From an uncultured Candidatus Melainabacteria bacterium (GTDB lineage Bacteria > Cyanobacteriota > Vampirovibrionia > Gastranaerophilales > Gastranaerophilaceae), in NCBI GenBank assembly GCA_934692485.1, contig CAKUTX010000002.1, positions 186,001 to 250,000 of the forward strand: 64,000 nucleotides of DNA. The letters are read 5' to 3'. Positions 50,709-59,570 of this stretch are shown here, piece after piece. Position 1 is the stretch's first letter. Every line of letters begins with the position of its first letter. The position numbers were made by a program, and so were the translations under genes. The notes beneath the pieces are model-generated. The model was not told the DNA's origin, did no database searches, and was given only the letters and a program-made list of their open reading frames with translations.

Positions 50709-50970
50709 GGAATTCTTTGAATAATTCCTCGTAAAGTGTGAAGTGTAGTGTGCAATAAAACGTTTTTTCTGATTCCTCGTTTTATGCTTTCCTCGTGTGT
50801 ATATATATAAACAATTTTTTGTATATAAAATTGCTATATGAGAGAAATATTTTTAGCGTTTTGTTACAAAACTTAATATATAAAAATAATCAAACCAATC
50901 ATTTTCCAAAATAATTGTTGGAATATATAATCGATTTGATTATTAAAAAATAAGAATAAATTTAAAACTA
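50709..50970 (-). other. 3' region with three TTCCTCGT repeats and an HLR1-like site
   Basis: No gene. TTCCTCGT (ACGAGGAA on the minus strand) occurs at 50725-50732, 50773-50780 and 50789-50796. GTTACAAAACTTAATA at 50873-50888 resembles the HLR1-like sites. The stretch could be a long 3' UTR or a small RNA ending at the 50676-50708 terminator. Confidence 0.4.
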
Positions 50971-51111
50971 TTATTTCATAACAACAGCATAAATTTCAGC
51001 GAGTTTGCCAGACTTGTTGTTTTTGAATTTAATAACCCTTTTTGTTTCTTGTGGTGCACATTCTGCTTTTTGATAATTAATTAAAAATTTCATAAATTCA
51101 GGACTAAACAT
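50971..51111 (-). CDS. Small protein, 46 residues
   Basis: AAAGGAGTAGT gives a strong ribosome-binding site 5 bases before the ATG at 51111, the main evidence that this short frame is real. The product (MFSPEFMKFLINYQ start, CAPQETKRVIKFKNNKSGK middle) is basic and soluble, with no membrane helix and a single Cys. It is divergent from sdaAB, with the spacer carrying TTACAT/TTTACA elements. A terminator lies about 260 bases downstream. Function unknown. Confidence 0.62.
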   Translation of the reverse strand: MFSPEFMKFLINYQKAECAPQETKRVIKFKNNKSGKLAEIYAVVMK

Positions 51112-51199
51112 ACTACTCCTTTGTCACACTAAATACACTTAACCTTACACTTACATAAAAACACAAAATGAAAAAAAATTGTTATAAATTTACAAATTA

Positions 51200-51227
51200 T
51201 TTACAATAGTTAATGAGATGGTATAAT
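51200..51227 (+). promoter_or_regulatory. Promoter of sdaAB-sdaAA
   Basis: TTTACA (51200-51205), a 16-base spacer, and TATAAT (51222-51227), 25 bases before the start. A second TTTACA lies at 51189-51194 (11-base period), a possible regulator site. Confidence 0.6.
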
Positions 51228-51251
51228 CTTGATTATATAAAGGAGATTCTT

Positions 51252-51914
51252 ATGCCGTCAATTATTGACATAATTTCACCTATTATGGCAGGACCATCGA
51301 GCTCTCATACTGCAGGGGCTGTTAGGTTGGGGCTTTTGGCCAGAAATATTTATAATACTAAGCCAGATAAAATAACTTTTAAGTTATACAATTCGTACGC
51401 TTTGACAGGAAAGGGACATGGTACGGATAAAGGTTTGCTTGCTGGAATTCTCGGTTTTGGCGTTGCTGATGAGAGAATTAAGAATGTATTTGATACTTCT
51501 GAGGCAAAGCAAGTTAATTACAGTTTTGAATTCCTTCAAGATTTTAACAGACACCCGAATGCTGTTGATTTTATTTTTGAAGGAGGGCTAAACATGCAAA
51601 TTTTTGGAAATTCTGTTGGGGCTGGAGAAATAGAAATTAATAAAATAAATAATTTTTCTGTTAAATTGAATGGAAAATATAATACGTTATTACTTGTTTA
51701 TGAAGATATGCCAGGTGTTATCTCATCTGTAACAAAACTTATTCAGGAAGATAAGGTCAATATTGCCTCATTGCATTGCGATAGAAGTGGTAAAGGTAAA
51801 GATGCTTCAATGTGTATTTGCGTAGATGGAGAATTATCAAAAAAATGTGTAAATAAAGTTAGTGAACTTAAAAATATGTATTTAGTCAGATATATTGAAA
51901 AATTAGAAAGTTAG
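51252..51914 (+). CDS. sdaAB: L-serine dehydratase, beta subunit
   Basis: The start is the ATG at 51252 with AGGAG 7 bases upstream. The frame also runs back to 51213, but that would place the start inside the -10 region. The 220-residue product has IISPIMAGPSSSHTAGAVRL and LYNSYALTGKGHGTDKGLLAG, the serine-dehydratase beta domain. The C-terminal ACT domain is at about 145-215 (TLLLVYEDMPGVISSVTKLI). With SdaAA it forms the iron-sulfur enzyme converting serine to pyruvate and ammonia. A 3-base gap separates the two genes. Confidence 0.95.
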   Translation: MPSIIDIISPIMAGPSSSHTAGAVRLGLLARNIYNTKPDKITFKLYNSYALTGKGHGTDKGLLAGILGFGVADERIKNVFDTSEAKQVNYSFEFLQDFNRHPNAVDFIFEGGLNMQIFGNSVGAGEIEINKINNFSVKLNGKYNTLLLVYEDMPGVISSVTKLIQEDKVNIASLHCDRSGKGKDASMCICVDGELSKKCVNKVSELKNMYLVRYIEKLES

Positions 51915-51917
51915 AAT

Positions 51918-52790
51918 ATGGAACATTTCATAACAACATTTGAACAGTTATACCAAGTTTGTATTAAAGAAAACAAGTCTATTTATGAGGTTGCTTTGGA
52001 TAACGAAGCTGCTCAAGGAGAGAATTCGGAATATAAAGTTCGTTTGCAGGCTAAAAAAAGTCTTGATGCTATGAAAGAAGCTATTCATGCTGGATTGAAT
52101 TCAACAGAAAAATCTCCGAGTGGAATGAGTGGAGATGATTGTGACAAACTTCAAAAATCAAAAATAAAATCAATATTAGGCTTGACTGCACAAAAGATGA
52201 TGATTTATGCTTTGGCGACGAGTGAACAGAATTTAAGAATGGGTACTATTGTTGCTTGCCCGACAGCTGGTTCTTGTGGGATTGTTCCTGCCGTGTTGGT
52301 TGCGTATTCAGAAGATAATAATATAAATGAAAACGAACAAATAAATGCATTGATAACTGCCGGAGAAGTTGGTAGGCTTGTCGCTACAAAAATGGCTTTA
52401 GCTGGTGCTGTAGGTGGTTGTCAGGCTGAATGCGGTGTTGCATCGGCAATGGCTTCTGCAGCATTAACTCAAATGATGGGTGGAACGGTTAAACAGGTTA
52501 TAAATTCTGTTGCTTTGTCATTAAAAAATATTTTAGGACTGACTTGCGATCCTGTTTGTGGTCTTGTTGAAATCCCATGTGTTAAAAGAAATCCGTTTCT
52601 CGCAATTCATGCGGTTACTGCATCAGAACTCGCTATGGCAAATATAAATTCAGTAATTCCTATAGATGAGGTTGTAGATGCGATGGAACAGACAGGTCAG
52701 TTAATGTCTCCACTATTAAAAGAAAGTTCTCAGGGCGGTTTAGCTAAAACAAAAACTGCTGTTAAGTTTGAAAAAATTTTTCTAAAATAA
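51918..52790 (+). CDS. sdaAA: L-serine dehydratase, alpha subunit
   Basis: The 290-residue catalytic subunit contains the Cys residues that hold the 4Fe-4S cluster (ACPTAGSCGIVPAVL, GAVGGCQAECGVASAMAS, LTCDPVCGLVEIPCVKRN). The cluster acts directly in dehydration, so the enzyme is oxygen-sensitive and typical of anaerobes. Together with glyA it gives this organism routes to and from serine, and serine can serve as a pyruvate source. It converges with lspA, with a 2-base gap. Confidence 0.95.
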   Translation: MEHFITTFEQLYQVCIKENKSIYEVALDNEAAQGENSEYKVRLQAKKSLDAMKEAIHAGLNSTEKSPSGMSGDDCDKLQKSKIKSILGLTAQKMMIYALATSEQNLRMGTIVACPTAGSCGIVPAVLVAYSEDNNINENEQINALITAGEVGRLVATKMALAGAVGGCQAECGVASAMASAALTQMMGGTVKQVINSVALSLKNILGLTCDPVCGLVEIPCVKRNPFLAIHAVTASELAMANINSVIPIDEVVDAMEQTGQLMSPLLKESSQGGLAKTKTAVKFEKIFLK

Positions 52791-52792
52791 CT

Positions 52793-53266
52793 TTATCTTG
52801 TCTTTCTTATTAAAATTAATACTACTAAAACTAAAACTCCGATGTTTATGAGAATATCTGAGATGTTAAATACTGGAAAGTTTACAAAGTTTAGTTGTAT
52901 GTAATCTCTAACATAGCCAAAAACTATTCTTTCATGCAAATTACCAGCAATTCCTGCTGACAAAAGCGCAATAAAAAAACAGGTTTTCATTGAAATTGAT
53001 TTTAAATTCTGTATTACATGTATAGCTAAAAGAACTAATGCAATCATTGAAAGGATTATTAATAACTCTCTTGAATTTTGTAATATACTGAACGCAGCTC
53101 CAGTATTTTTAACGTAATTTAAAGAGAAAATCGGATTTGAAAGCTTATATCCGTGAATTAGTTTGTCCACTATTATGCTTGACATATAAAGATCTGCAAA
53201 AATAAAAAATGCGTAGCAAACTACAAAATATATAAATTTTCCTGTTTTTTCTATTCCTTTACTCAT
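52793..53266 (-). CDS. lspA: Divergent lipoprotein signal peptidase (SPase II)
   Basis: This 157-residue protein with four membrane helices cleaves prolipoprotein signal peptides. YVKNTGAAFSIL carries the conserved Asn-x-Gly-Ala-Ala-Phe. The two catalytic Asp are kept (D121 in YVRDYI, D137 in FNISDILI). Two conserved positions differ. The usual N-x-x-D-R is NLHER (Glu at 112), and the N-terminal D-x-x-x-K is DLYMS (no Lys). It may thus be an active but divergent enzyme. It overlaps the upstream secreted protein gene by 8 bases. Confidence 0.8.
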   Translation of the reverse strand: MSKGIEKTGKFIYFVVCYAFFIFADLYMSSIIVDKLIHGYKLSNPIFSLNYVKNTGAAFSILQNSRELLIILSMIALVLLAIHVIQNLKSISMKTCFFIALLSAGIAGNLHERIVFGYVRDYIQLNFVNFPVFNISDILINIGVLVLVVLILIRKTR

Positions 53267-54185
53267 TGTCTTTAGTATCTTTCTTTTCCATATTTATGAA
53301 TTTATTTTCTGGAACCACATTTATTCTTGTCATAATAAATGCAAGTCCGCCCATGTATACTCGAATATTGTTTGGGGTGTCGTTTTCAGCTCTTGTTATT
53401 CCAATAGATGCGACAGCATATTCGTTCACGTTATTTTTGTTAGATTTAAAAACTCGTTCAAGAATATTATCATCTGGAAGTTTTCTAAATGCGTCTTCTG
53501 ATTTTGTTTGAGGATAAACAATATTTTCTTTATTTATTGAAGCGATAACGACACTGTCTTTTGGAGCGTCAACTTTCAATGTTACGGTGTAATCTTTATC
53601 TGCTCCAATTTGTTTTGGAGCAGTCAATTGGATGTTTGTATATCTGGCATCTCCATATTTGAGAGTTGATGTTTCATCTATTATTTTTTCAGAATTTATC
53701 AGCCACTTTGAACCTTGTTTTTCAAGATGGTAGACGCATTTTGAAGTAGAATAAAGTTCTCCTACAATATAATTATCAACATTCTCATAATTTGACTCGA
53801 TTTTTTCTAATGCAGTAGCAATAGCTGTTTCATTTACAAAAACAGTTGCGTAATTGTCACTGAACTCGATGTTGTTAATGTGAGTTTTGTAAACAATGTC
53901 AGGATATGTTTTCCAAGTATCTTTGATTAAATCAAAATAAACCTCTTTATTAAATCCGTCAGAATTTACAAAATCTTTTGTGTAAAGAGTTGCTAAACCA
54001 TCTAAGTCATATTTGTTTGTGAATATTGTTTGTTGATTTATAACAGATTTAATATCGTTGTATGTTGATTTATAAATCTTGTTTCTTTCTATTTTTGCTT
54101 TTTGTTCAGATAAGACTCCGGCTTGAACAGGACATAAATTTGCAAATAATAAAGCTGTAATTATTAAAACGGATAACTTTTTCAT
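53259..54185 (-). CDS. Secreted protein with NTF2/SnoaL-like domain
   Basis: I start at the ATG at 54185 (308 residues), which begins a signal peptide (MKKLSVLIITALLFANLCPV) and has AAGGAT just upstream. The ATG at 54200 would put five residues before it. After the cleavage site comes an NTF2-like fold (about 40-150: TIFTNKYDLDGLATLYTKDF, TAIATALEKIESNYENVDNY). An all-beta C-terminal domain follows (VTLKVDAPKDSVVIASINKE ... RVYMGGLAFIMTRI). The function is unknown, and a periplasmic location is likely. The gene overlaps lspA by 8 bases, so it is cotranscribed with it. Confidence 0.75.
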   Translation of the reverse strand: MKKLSVLIITALLFANLCPVQAGVLSEQKAKIERNKIYKSTYNDIKSVINQQTIFTNKYDLDGLATLYTKDFVNSDGFNKEVYFDLIKDTWKTYPDIVYKTHINNIEFSDNYATVFVNETAIATALEKIESNYENVDNYIVGELYSTSKCVYHLEKQGSKWLINSEKIIDETSTLKYGDARYTNIQLTAPKQIGADKDYTVTLKVDAPKDSVVIASINKENIVYPQTKSEDAFRKLPDDNILERVFKSNKNNVNEYAVASIGITRAENDTPNNIRVYMGGLAFIMTRINVVPENKFINMEKKDTKDNE

Positions 54186-54263
54186 ATCCTTATTATACAT
54201 AAAAACTTTTTTTGTGCTAGTATTTTTACAGATGAGCTATTAAGATTAGGAGAAAGTAAAAAT

Positions 54264-56756
54264 ATGAAAGATGCATATTTTCCACAGGAAATAGAAAAAA
54301 AATGGCAAAAAAAGTGGGAAGAAGATAAAGCTTTTAAGACAGAAGATGATAGTGATAAACCAAAATACTTTGCATTATCAATGTTTCCATATCCGTCAGG
54401 AAAGCTTCATATGGGACACGTTAGAAACTATACAATTACGGATGTAATTGCTCGTTTCAAAAGAATGAATGGTTTTAATGTTCTTCATCCGATGGGATGG
54501 GACAGTTTTGGGCTTCCTGCAGAAAATGCTGCAATGAAACATGGCGTTGACCCTGAAAAATGGACTGTTGAAAATATTGCGTATATGACAAAGCAATTGA
54601 AGATGTTGGGTCTTTCGTATGATTGGGATAGAGAAGTTACGACTTGCAAACCTGATTATTATAAATGGACTCAATGGCTATTTTTACAATTGTATAAAAA
54701 AGGTCTTGCTTATAAAAAAGAGGCTGCCGTAAATTGGTGCGATGAATGTGGTACAGTTCTTGCAAACGAACAAGTTATTGATGGCAAATGTTGGAGATGC
54801 GATCATGTTGTTGAGAAAAAATATTTGTCACAATGGTTTTTAAAAATTACTGATTATGCGGAAGTTTTGCTTGAGGATTTAGATAAATTGACTGGTTGGG
54901 GTGATAATGTTAAGACGATGCAAGCAAATTGGATAGGTAAATCTCAAGGTGCGATATTCCGTTTTCAAGTAAAAGAGATTGAAGGAATGGAAATTCCTGT
55001 GTATACAACCAGACCGGATACCGTGCATGGTATTACATACTTGGTTGTGGCACCAGAGTACAAAGATATTGAAAAATTGACAACTCCTGAAAATAAAGCA
55101 GCTGTTGATGAATATCGCGCAAATGCTCGTAAAATGACTGAAATCGAAAGACTTTCTACAGAAAGAGAAAAAACAGGTGTTCCTCTTGGTACTCACTGTA
55201 TAAATCCGTTTACTGGAGAGATTTTCCCTCTATGGACTGCTGATTACGCGTTGGCTGAATATGGTACTGGTGCAGTTATGGCTGTTCCGACTCATGATAC
55301 AAGAGATTTTGCGTTTGCTAAAAAATATAATCTACCTTTAAAAGTGGTTATTACACCTAAAGATAAAAATATATCTGTTGACGAATTAACAGAGGCTTAC
55401 ACAGAAGAAGGAGTTCTTGTAAACTCAAATGAATTTGATGGAATGAGTAATGAAAAGGCTAAAAAAGCAATTACTCAAAAGGCTGTAGATGAAGGCTTTG
55501 GTGAGTTTAAGACTCAATACAGATTAAGAGATTGGTTAGTTTCTCGTCAAAGATATTGGGGAGCTCCAATCCCTGTCGTTTATTGCGAAAAATGCGGAAT
55601 TCAGCCTGTGCCGGAAGACCAATTGCCGGTTATGTTGCCGAAAGATGTTGATTTTAGCGTTGTTGGAAAATCTCCTATTACTACGTCTAAATCTTTTGTT
55701 AATACAACTTGTCCTTGTTGTGGCGGACCTGCTAAGCGTGAAACAGATACAATGGATACGTTTGTTTGCTCAAGTTGGTATTATTTAAGATATTCAGATG
55801 CCAAAAATGCGGATATGCCTTTTGCAAAAGACAAAGTTAACAAGTGGTTGCCGGTTGATCAATATGTTGGTGGTATTGAACACGCAATATTGCACTTGTT
55901 GTATTCAAGATTTTTCACCAAAGCTTTGAGAGATATTGGACTTCTTGATTTTGATGAACCTTTTAAAAACTTGTTAACTCAGGGTATGGTTTTGAAAGAC
56001 GGTTCTAAAATGTCAAAATCTAAAGGAAATACAGTTGATCCTGATGAAATATTCGAAAATTATGGAGCTGATACTGCAAGATTGTTTATTCTTTCTGATT
56101 CACCTCCAGCAAGAGATTTTGACTGGTCGGATGCTGGAGTGGAAGGATGTTATAAGTTCTTAAATCGAGTTTGGAGATTAATTGCTTCAAGCGCGAACGA
56201 TGTTACTCTTGATTATCCTGAATTAGTCAAAGGTTCTTTGAAAAAGAAAGAAAATGATGATTTGCTCAGATTAGTTCATATGGCTATAAAAGGAATTACA
56301 AACGATATTTCAAACGATTTTCAGTTTAATACCGTAATTTCAAAATATAGAGAGCTAGTAAATGCAATTTATGATTGGCGAGGGAAAAAATCTGATTTGG
56401 ATAATGAAGATAAAACTGTTTTAAGTTTTGCTATTGTTTCATTAATCAAATTGATGTCGCCTGTAGCTGTTCATTTGTGTGAAGAAGCTTGGTCTGACTT
56501 GGGAGGCAAAGCATCTATTCATGTTCAAAAATGGCCTGAATGGAATGAAGATTTGGCTAAAGCCAGTTCAATAACTCTGATTGTTCAAATAAACGGAAAA
56601 GTTAAGGACAAAATAGAGGCAGATGAAGCTTTATCGCAAGATGAACTAAAGGATTTGGCATTGGCTAGTCCTAAGATTAAAGAACTAACAAATGGAAAAA
56701 CAATTGTAAAAACAATTGTAGTTCCTAAAAAATTAGTTAACATCGTTGTGAAATAG
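54264..56756 (+). CDS. leuS: Leucyl-tRNA synthetase
   Basis: This 830-residue class I synthetase charges tRNA-Leu. The HIGH motif is PYPSGKLHMGHVRNY (residues 42-56). The zinc-type Cys motif VNWCDECGTVLANEQ and the CP1 editing domain (about 220-420, VYTTRPDTVHGITYLVV) are present. LRDWLVSRQRYWGAPIP and the KMSKS motif (GSKMSKSKGN, near residue 585) follow. The C-terminal anticodon-binding domain is complete. AGGAG precedes the ATG. The five glycosyltransferases follow within 10 bases. Confidence 0.98.
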   Translation: MKDAYFPQEIEKKWQKKWEEDKAFKTEDDSDKPKYFALSMFPYPSGKLHMGHVRNYTITDVIARFKRMNGFNVLHPMGWDSFGLPAENAAMKHGVDPEKWTVENIAYMTKQLKMLGLSYDWDREVTTCKPDYYKWTQWLFLQLYKKGLAYKKEAAVNWCDECGTVLANEQVIDGKCWRCDHVVEKKYLSQWFLKITDYAEVLLEDLDKLTGWGDNVKTMQANWIGKSQGAIFRFQVKEIEGMEIPVYTTRPDTVHGITYLVVAPEYKDIEKLTTPENKAAVDEYRANARKMTEIERLSTEREKTGVPLGTHCINPFTGEIFPLWTADYALAEYGTGAVMAVPTHDTRDFAFAKKYNLPLKVVITPKDKNISVDELTEAYTEEGVLVNSNEFDGMSNEKAKKAITQKAVDEGFGEFKTQYRLRDWLVSRQRYWGAPIPVVYCEKCGIQPVPEDQLPVMLPKDVDFSVVGKSPITTSKSFVNTTCPCCGGPAKRETDTMDTFVCSSWYYLRYSDAKNADMPFAKDKVNKWLPVDQYVGGIEHAILHLLYSRFFTKALRDIGLLDFDEPFKNLLTQGMVLKDGSKMSKSKGNTVDPDEIFENYGADTARLFILSDSPPARDFDWSDAGVEGCYKFLNRVWRLIASSANDVTLDYPELVKGSLKKKENDDLLRLVHMAIKGITNDISNDFQFNTVISKYRELVNAIYDWRGKKSDLDNEDKTVLSFAIVSLIKLMSPVAVHLCEEAWSDLGGKASIHVQKWPEWNEDLAKASSITLIVQINGKVKDKIEADEALSQDELKDLALASPKIKELTNGKTIVKTIVVPKKLVNIVVK

Positions 56757-56766
56757 AGGATATTAA

Positions 56767-57552
56767 ATGGTAAAAGTATCCGTTATAATTCCTTGTTACA
56801 ACCAAGAAGATTACTTGGAGGACGCGCTAAATTCTTTAAGCAGTGCTCAGTGTGAATTTGAGGTTGTGGTAGTGAATGACGGTTCAACTAATGAATGTGC
56901 TGAGGCAAAAATTAAATCTATTTGCGAGAAATTTACAAACTTCCGATTAAAGTTGATTAATCAATCTAATCAGGGAGTTTGTGTCGCTCGCAATAATGGA
57001 ATTAAAAATGCTTCCGGTAAATATATTTTCCCATTAGATGCTGATGACAAAATTGACAGTTCTTTTTTATTAAATGCGGCTGAAATATTAGATAAACATT
57101 CTGATGTTGGTATAGTTTGTTGTAATGCAGAGTTATTTGGCGAAAAGCAGGGAATCCTTAATCTTGCGAAACCGACAATGATTAATATGTTATCTCAAAA
57201 CAGAATATTTAATGCCTCAATGTTTAGAAAAGCAGATTGGGCAAGAGTTGGTGGCTATAATGAAGAAATGTTGGAAGGATGTGAAGATTGGGATTTTTGG
57301 CTTTCTTTGTTGGAATTAGGTTTGAAGCCATATAAGATAGACCAAGATTTTTATAAGTATCGTAAATTACCTCAATCTCGAACTTCTCAAGCATTAGAAT
57401 ATAAAAATTATGTCAATATAAGAAAAAAAATTATCAAAAAACATAAAAAATTATATATGAAGTATAATTTGTTAGTGTTGGTCCCTTTGTTTTTGAGAAT
57501 TTTAGGAAAGAAGTTTTATGGCAAAAATAAGTGTAATAATTCCTGTGTATAA
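56767..57552 (+). CDS. Family-2 glycosyltransferase
   Basis: This is a GT2 enzyme of 261 residues. SVIIPCYNQEDYLEDALNSL, the first D motif VVVNDGSTNE, the catalytic-site PLDADDKIDS (DxD-like) and the EGCEDWDFWLSL acceptor-side motif are all in place. It would transfer a sugar to a surface-glycan intermediate. Donor and acceptor cannot be read. It starts 10 bases after leuS and overlaps the next GT2 gene by 35 bases. It is more divergent than the following three from one another. Confidence 0.9.
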   Translation: MVKVSVIIPCYNQEDYLEDALNSLSSAQCEFEVVVVNDGSTNECAEAKIKSICEKFTNFRLKLINQSNQGVCVARNNGIKNASGKYIFPLDADDKIDSSFLLNAAEILDKHSDVGIVCCNAELFGEKQGILNLAKPTMINMLSQNRIFNASMFRKADWARVGGYNEEMLEGCEDWDFWLSLLELGLKPYKIDQDFYKYRKLPQSRTSQALEYKNYVNIRKKIIKKHKKLYMKYNLLVLVPLFLRILGKKFYGKNKCNNSCV

Positions 57553-58531
57553 TGTTGAAAAAACATTGCGCCAGTGTTTGGATAGTGTAATAAATCAAAC
57601 GTATAAAGATTTGGAAATTATTTGTGTCAATGATTGTTCAACAGATAATTCTGCTGAGATTTTGGAAGAATATAAAAGCAAAGATTTGCGAATTGTTGTT
57701 TTGAATAATGATGTCAATATTGGTTTGGGGTTAACACGTAATCATGGGATGCAGAAAGCTACAGGCGAATATGTTCATTTTTTGGATTCTGATGATTGGA
57801 TGGAGCTTGATGCGTACGAAACTCTTGTTGAAAATTTGGAGAATAATCCGGATGTTGTTTGCTTTTTATGGAATAACATTGATGTTCGCAACGATAAAAT
57901 AAGAGTTGAAAAGTTTAAAAAAGATTTTTTTCCGACAAATTTTGAAAAAAATCCTGAAATTATTGAAGATTGGGGAGTTAGTGTTTGGCACAGATTATAT
58001 AAACGAGAGTATCTCAATTTTAATAAAATATGTTTTAATGATTATAAATGTATGGAAGATGTTGAGTATATTTATAAGGTTTTGGCAACTGCAAATGTTG
58101 TAAATTTCATTAATAAACCTTTGATTAATTATAGAATAAATAATCCTCAATCGTTAATTGGTAAAGCATACAAGTATTATGATTGCGCAATAAATTCATA
58201 TGATACAATTTATGAGTTTTCAAAAATTTTGCCAGATGAAAAAAGAGAAATAATTTTGGCGAAATCGTTTAACAGTTTATTATACAGACTTGTTGGAAGT
58301 TTTTCTTTCGGGATTATAAGTTATAAAGAATTGAGAGAAATAATCTCAGGTATTGACCTTTCTGTTTTTTATTCTAAGCCTAAAACGTACAAGTGGTTTG
58401 TTTATTATAATGAAATTATGAATTACCCACCTTTTGTGATAAAATTTTTATATAGATTGCGTTTGTTTATCAAAAATGATTTTTATGGTTTTTATCAAAA
58501 ATTGTCTTGGTTAAAGGAGAGAATTTCGTGA
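57518..58531 (+). CDS. Family-2 glycosyltransferase
   Basis: This 337-residue GT2 enzyme has ISVIIPVYNVEKTLRQCLDS, ICVNDCSTDNSAEIL and the DxD region VHFLDSDDWMELDAYE. The C-terminal half (130-337) is variable and ends in a basic helical region. It shares 50 bases word-for-word with the next gene around the DSDDWME block (57770-57819). It overlaps the following gene by 4 bases (GTGA). Confidence 0.9.
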   Translation: MAKISVIIPVYNVEKTLRQCLDSVINQTYKDLEIICVNDCSTDNSAEILEEYKSKDLRIVVLNNDVNIGLGLTRNHGMQKATGEYVHFLDSDDWMELDAYETLVENLENNPDVVCFLWNNIDVRNDKIRVEKFKKDFFPTNFEKNPEIIEDWGVSVWHRLYKREYLNFNKICFNDYKCMEDVEYIYKVLATANVVNFINKPLINYRINNPQSLIGKAYKYYDCAINSYDTIYEFSKILPDEKREIILAKSFNSLLYRLVGSFSFGIISYKELREIISGIDLSVFYSKPKTYKWFVYYNEIMNYPPFVIKFLYRLRLFIKNDFYGFYQKLSWLKERIS

Positions 58532-59568
58532 AAATAAGTATAATAATCCCTGTTTATAACGTAGAAAAATATTTACGACAATGCTTGGATAGTGTTATAA
58601 ATCAAACATATAAAGATTTGGAAATTATTTGTGTAAACGATGCATCAACAGATAGTTCTCTTTCAATATTAGAAGAATATGCGCAAAAAGACAATCGAAT
58701 AATTATTGTGAATAACCCTGTAAATTCCAAACTGGGCCCTACCAGAAATAATGGTATGAAATATGCAACCGGCGAATATGTTCATTTTTTGGATTCTGAT
58801 GATTGGATGGAGCTTGATGCGTACGAAGTTTTGGCAAATTATATTGAAAAAATTGGTCAGGTAGATGTTATTCATTTCTTATGGAATAATCAATATGAGT
58901 TGACCGGAAGAATTGTGCCATGTGATTATAAACATCTTCCGAGTGTCGAAAAAATAGTTAATATTGAAAATACTCCAGAACTTGTATATAACTGGAGAAG
59001 AAGTGCTTGGTGTAAATTTTATAGACGACAATTTTTAATTGATAAAAATATTGAGTTTAATGACTATCCTTGTCTTGAAGATATTGAACACAGTATTCAC
59101 GTTTTGACAGAGGCGAATTCTGTATATTTTATTCCAGATTTGATTTTGAATTATCGTGCAAATACTCCGGGTTCTCTGTTGAGGTCGTGCTACAAATTTT
59201 ATGATTGCGCATTGAAGTCGTATTTCACGAATGTAGAATATTGTAAAAAAATTAATCACAAAGCAAAAATTCTTATTTTAGAAGAAGATTTGACTTGTCT
59301 TTTGAGTATTTTATATGGAAGTTTTGTAAGAAATCTAATTGATAAAAAAGAGTTACGAGAAATTGTAAAAAGTATAGATTTAAGTATATTTGGAGATAAT
59401 TGTCAATCATACAAATGGTATGTTTATTATCATGATATGATGGATTTCCCTACTTTTATTGTAAAGCTAAAAGAAAATTTACGTCGATTTACTCGAAATT
59501 ATATGCCGGAGTTTCACCATTTCTTAGTTGATATAAGACGCAAATATCCGTTGCTTAGGAGGTTATAA
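58528..59568 (+). CDS. Family-2 glycosyltransferase
   Basis: The start is the GTG at 58528, with AAAGGAGAG 6 bases upstream, overlapping the previous stop by 4 bases. The frame also extends to 58507, but that part is the ribosome-binding site. The product is 346 residues. The N-terminal third (about 101 residues, to the EL-AYE block) matches the next gene's product with a single change, and at DNA level the two are nearly identical. The C-terminal two-thirds are unrelated in detail (YELTGRIVPCDYK, RSAWCKFYRRQFL). It is part of a five-gene glycosyltransferase run. Confidence 0.92.
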   Translation: MKISIIIPVYNVEKYLRQCLDSVINQTYKDLEIICVNDASTDSSLSILEEYAQKDNRIIIVNNPVNSKLGPTRNNGMKYATGEYVHFLDSDDWMELDAYEVLANYIEKIGQVDVIHFLWNNQYELTGRIVPCDYKHLPSVEKIVNIENTPELVYNWRRSAWCKFYRRQFLIDKNIEFNDYPCLEDIEHSIHVLTEANSVYFIPDLILNYRANTPGSLLRSCYKFYDCALKSYFTNVEYCKKINHKAKILILEEDLTCLLSILYGSFVRNLIDKKELREIVKSIDLSIFGDNCQSYKWYVYYHDMMDFPTFIVKLKENLRRFTRNYMPEFHHFLVDIRRKYPLLRRL

Positions 59569-59570
59569 TA

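Noticed and set aside
51213..51251. Longer sdaAB start at 51213
   Set aside because: It overlaps the -10 box of the promoter; the ATG at 51252 has a proper AGGAG.
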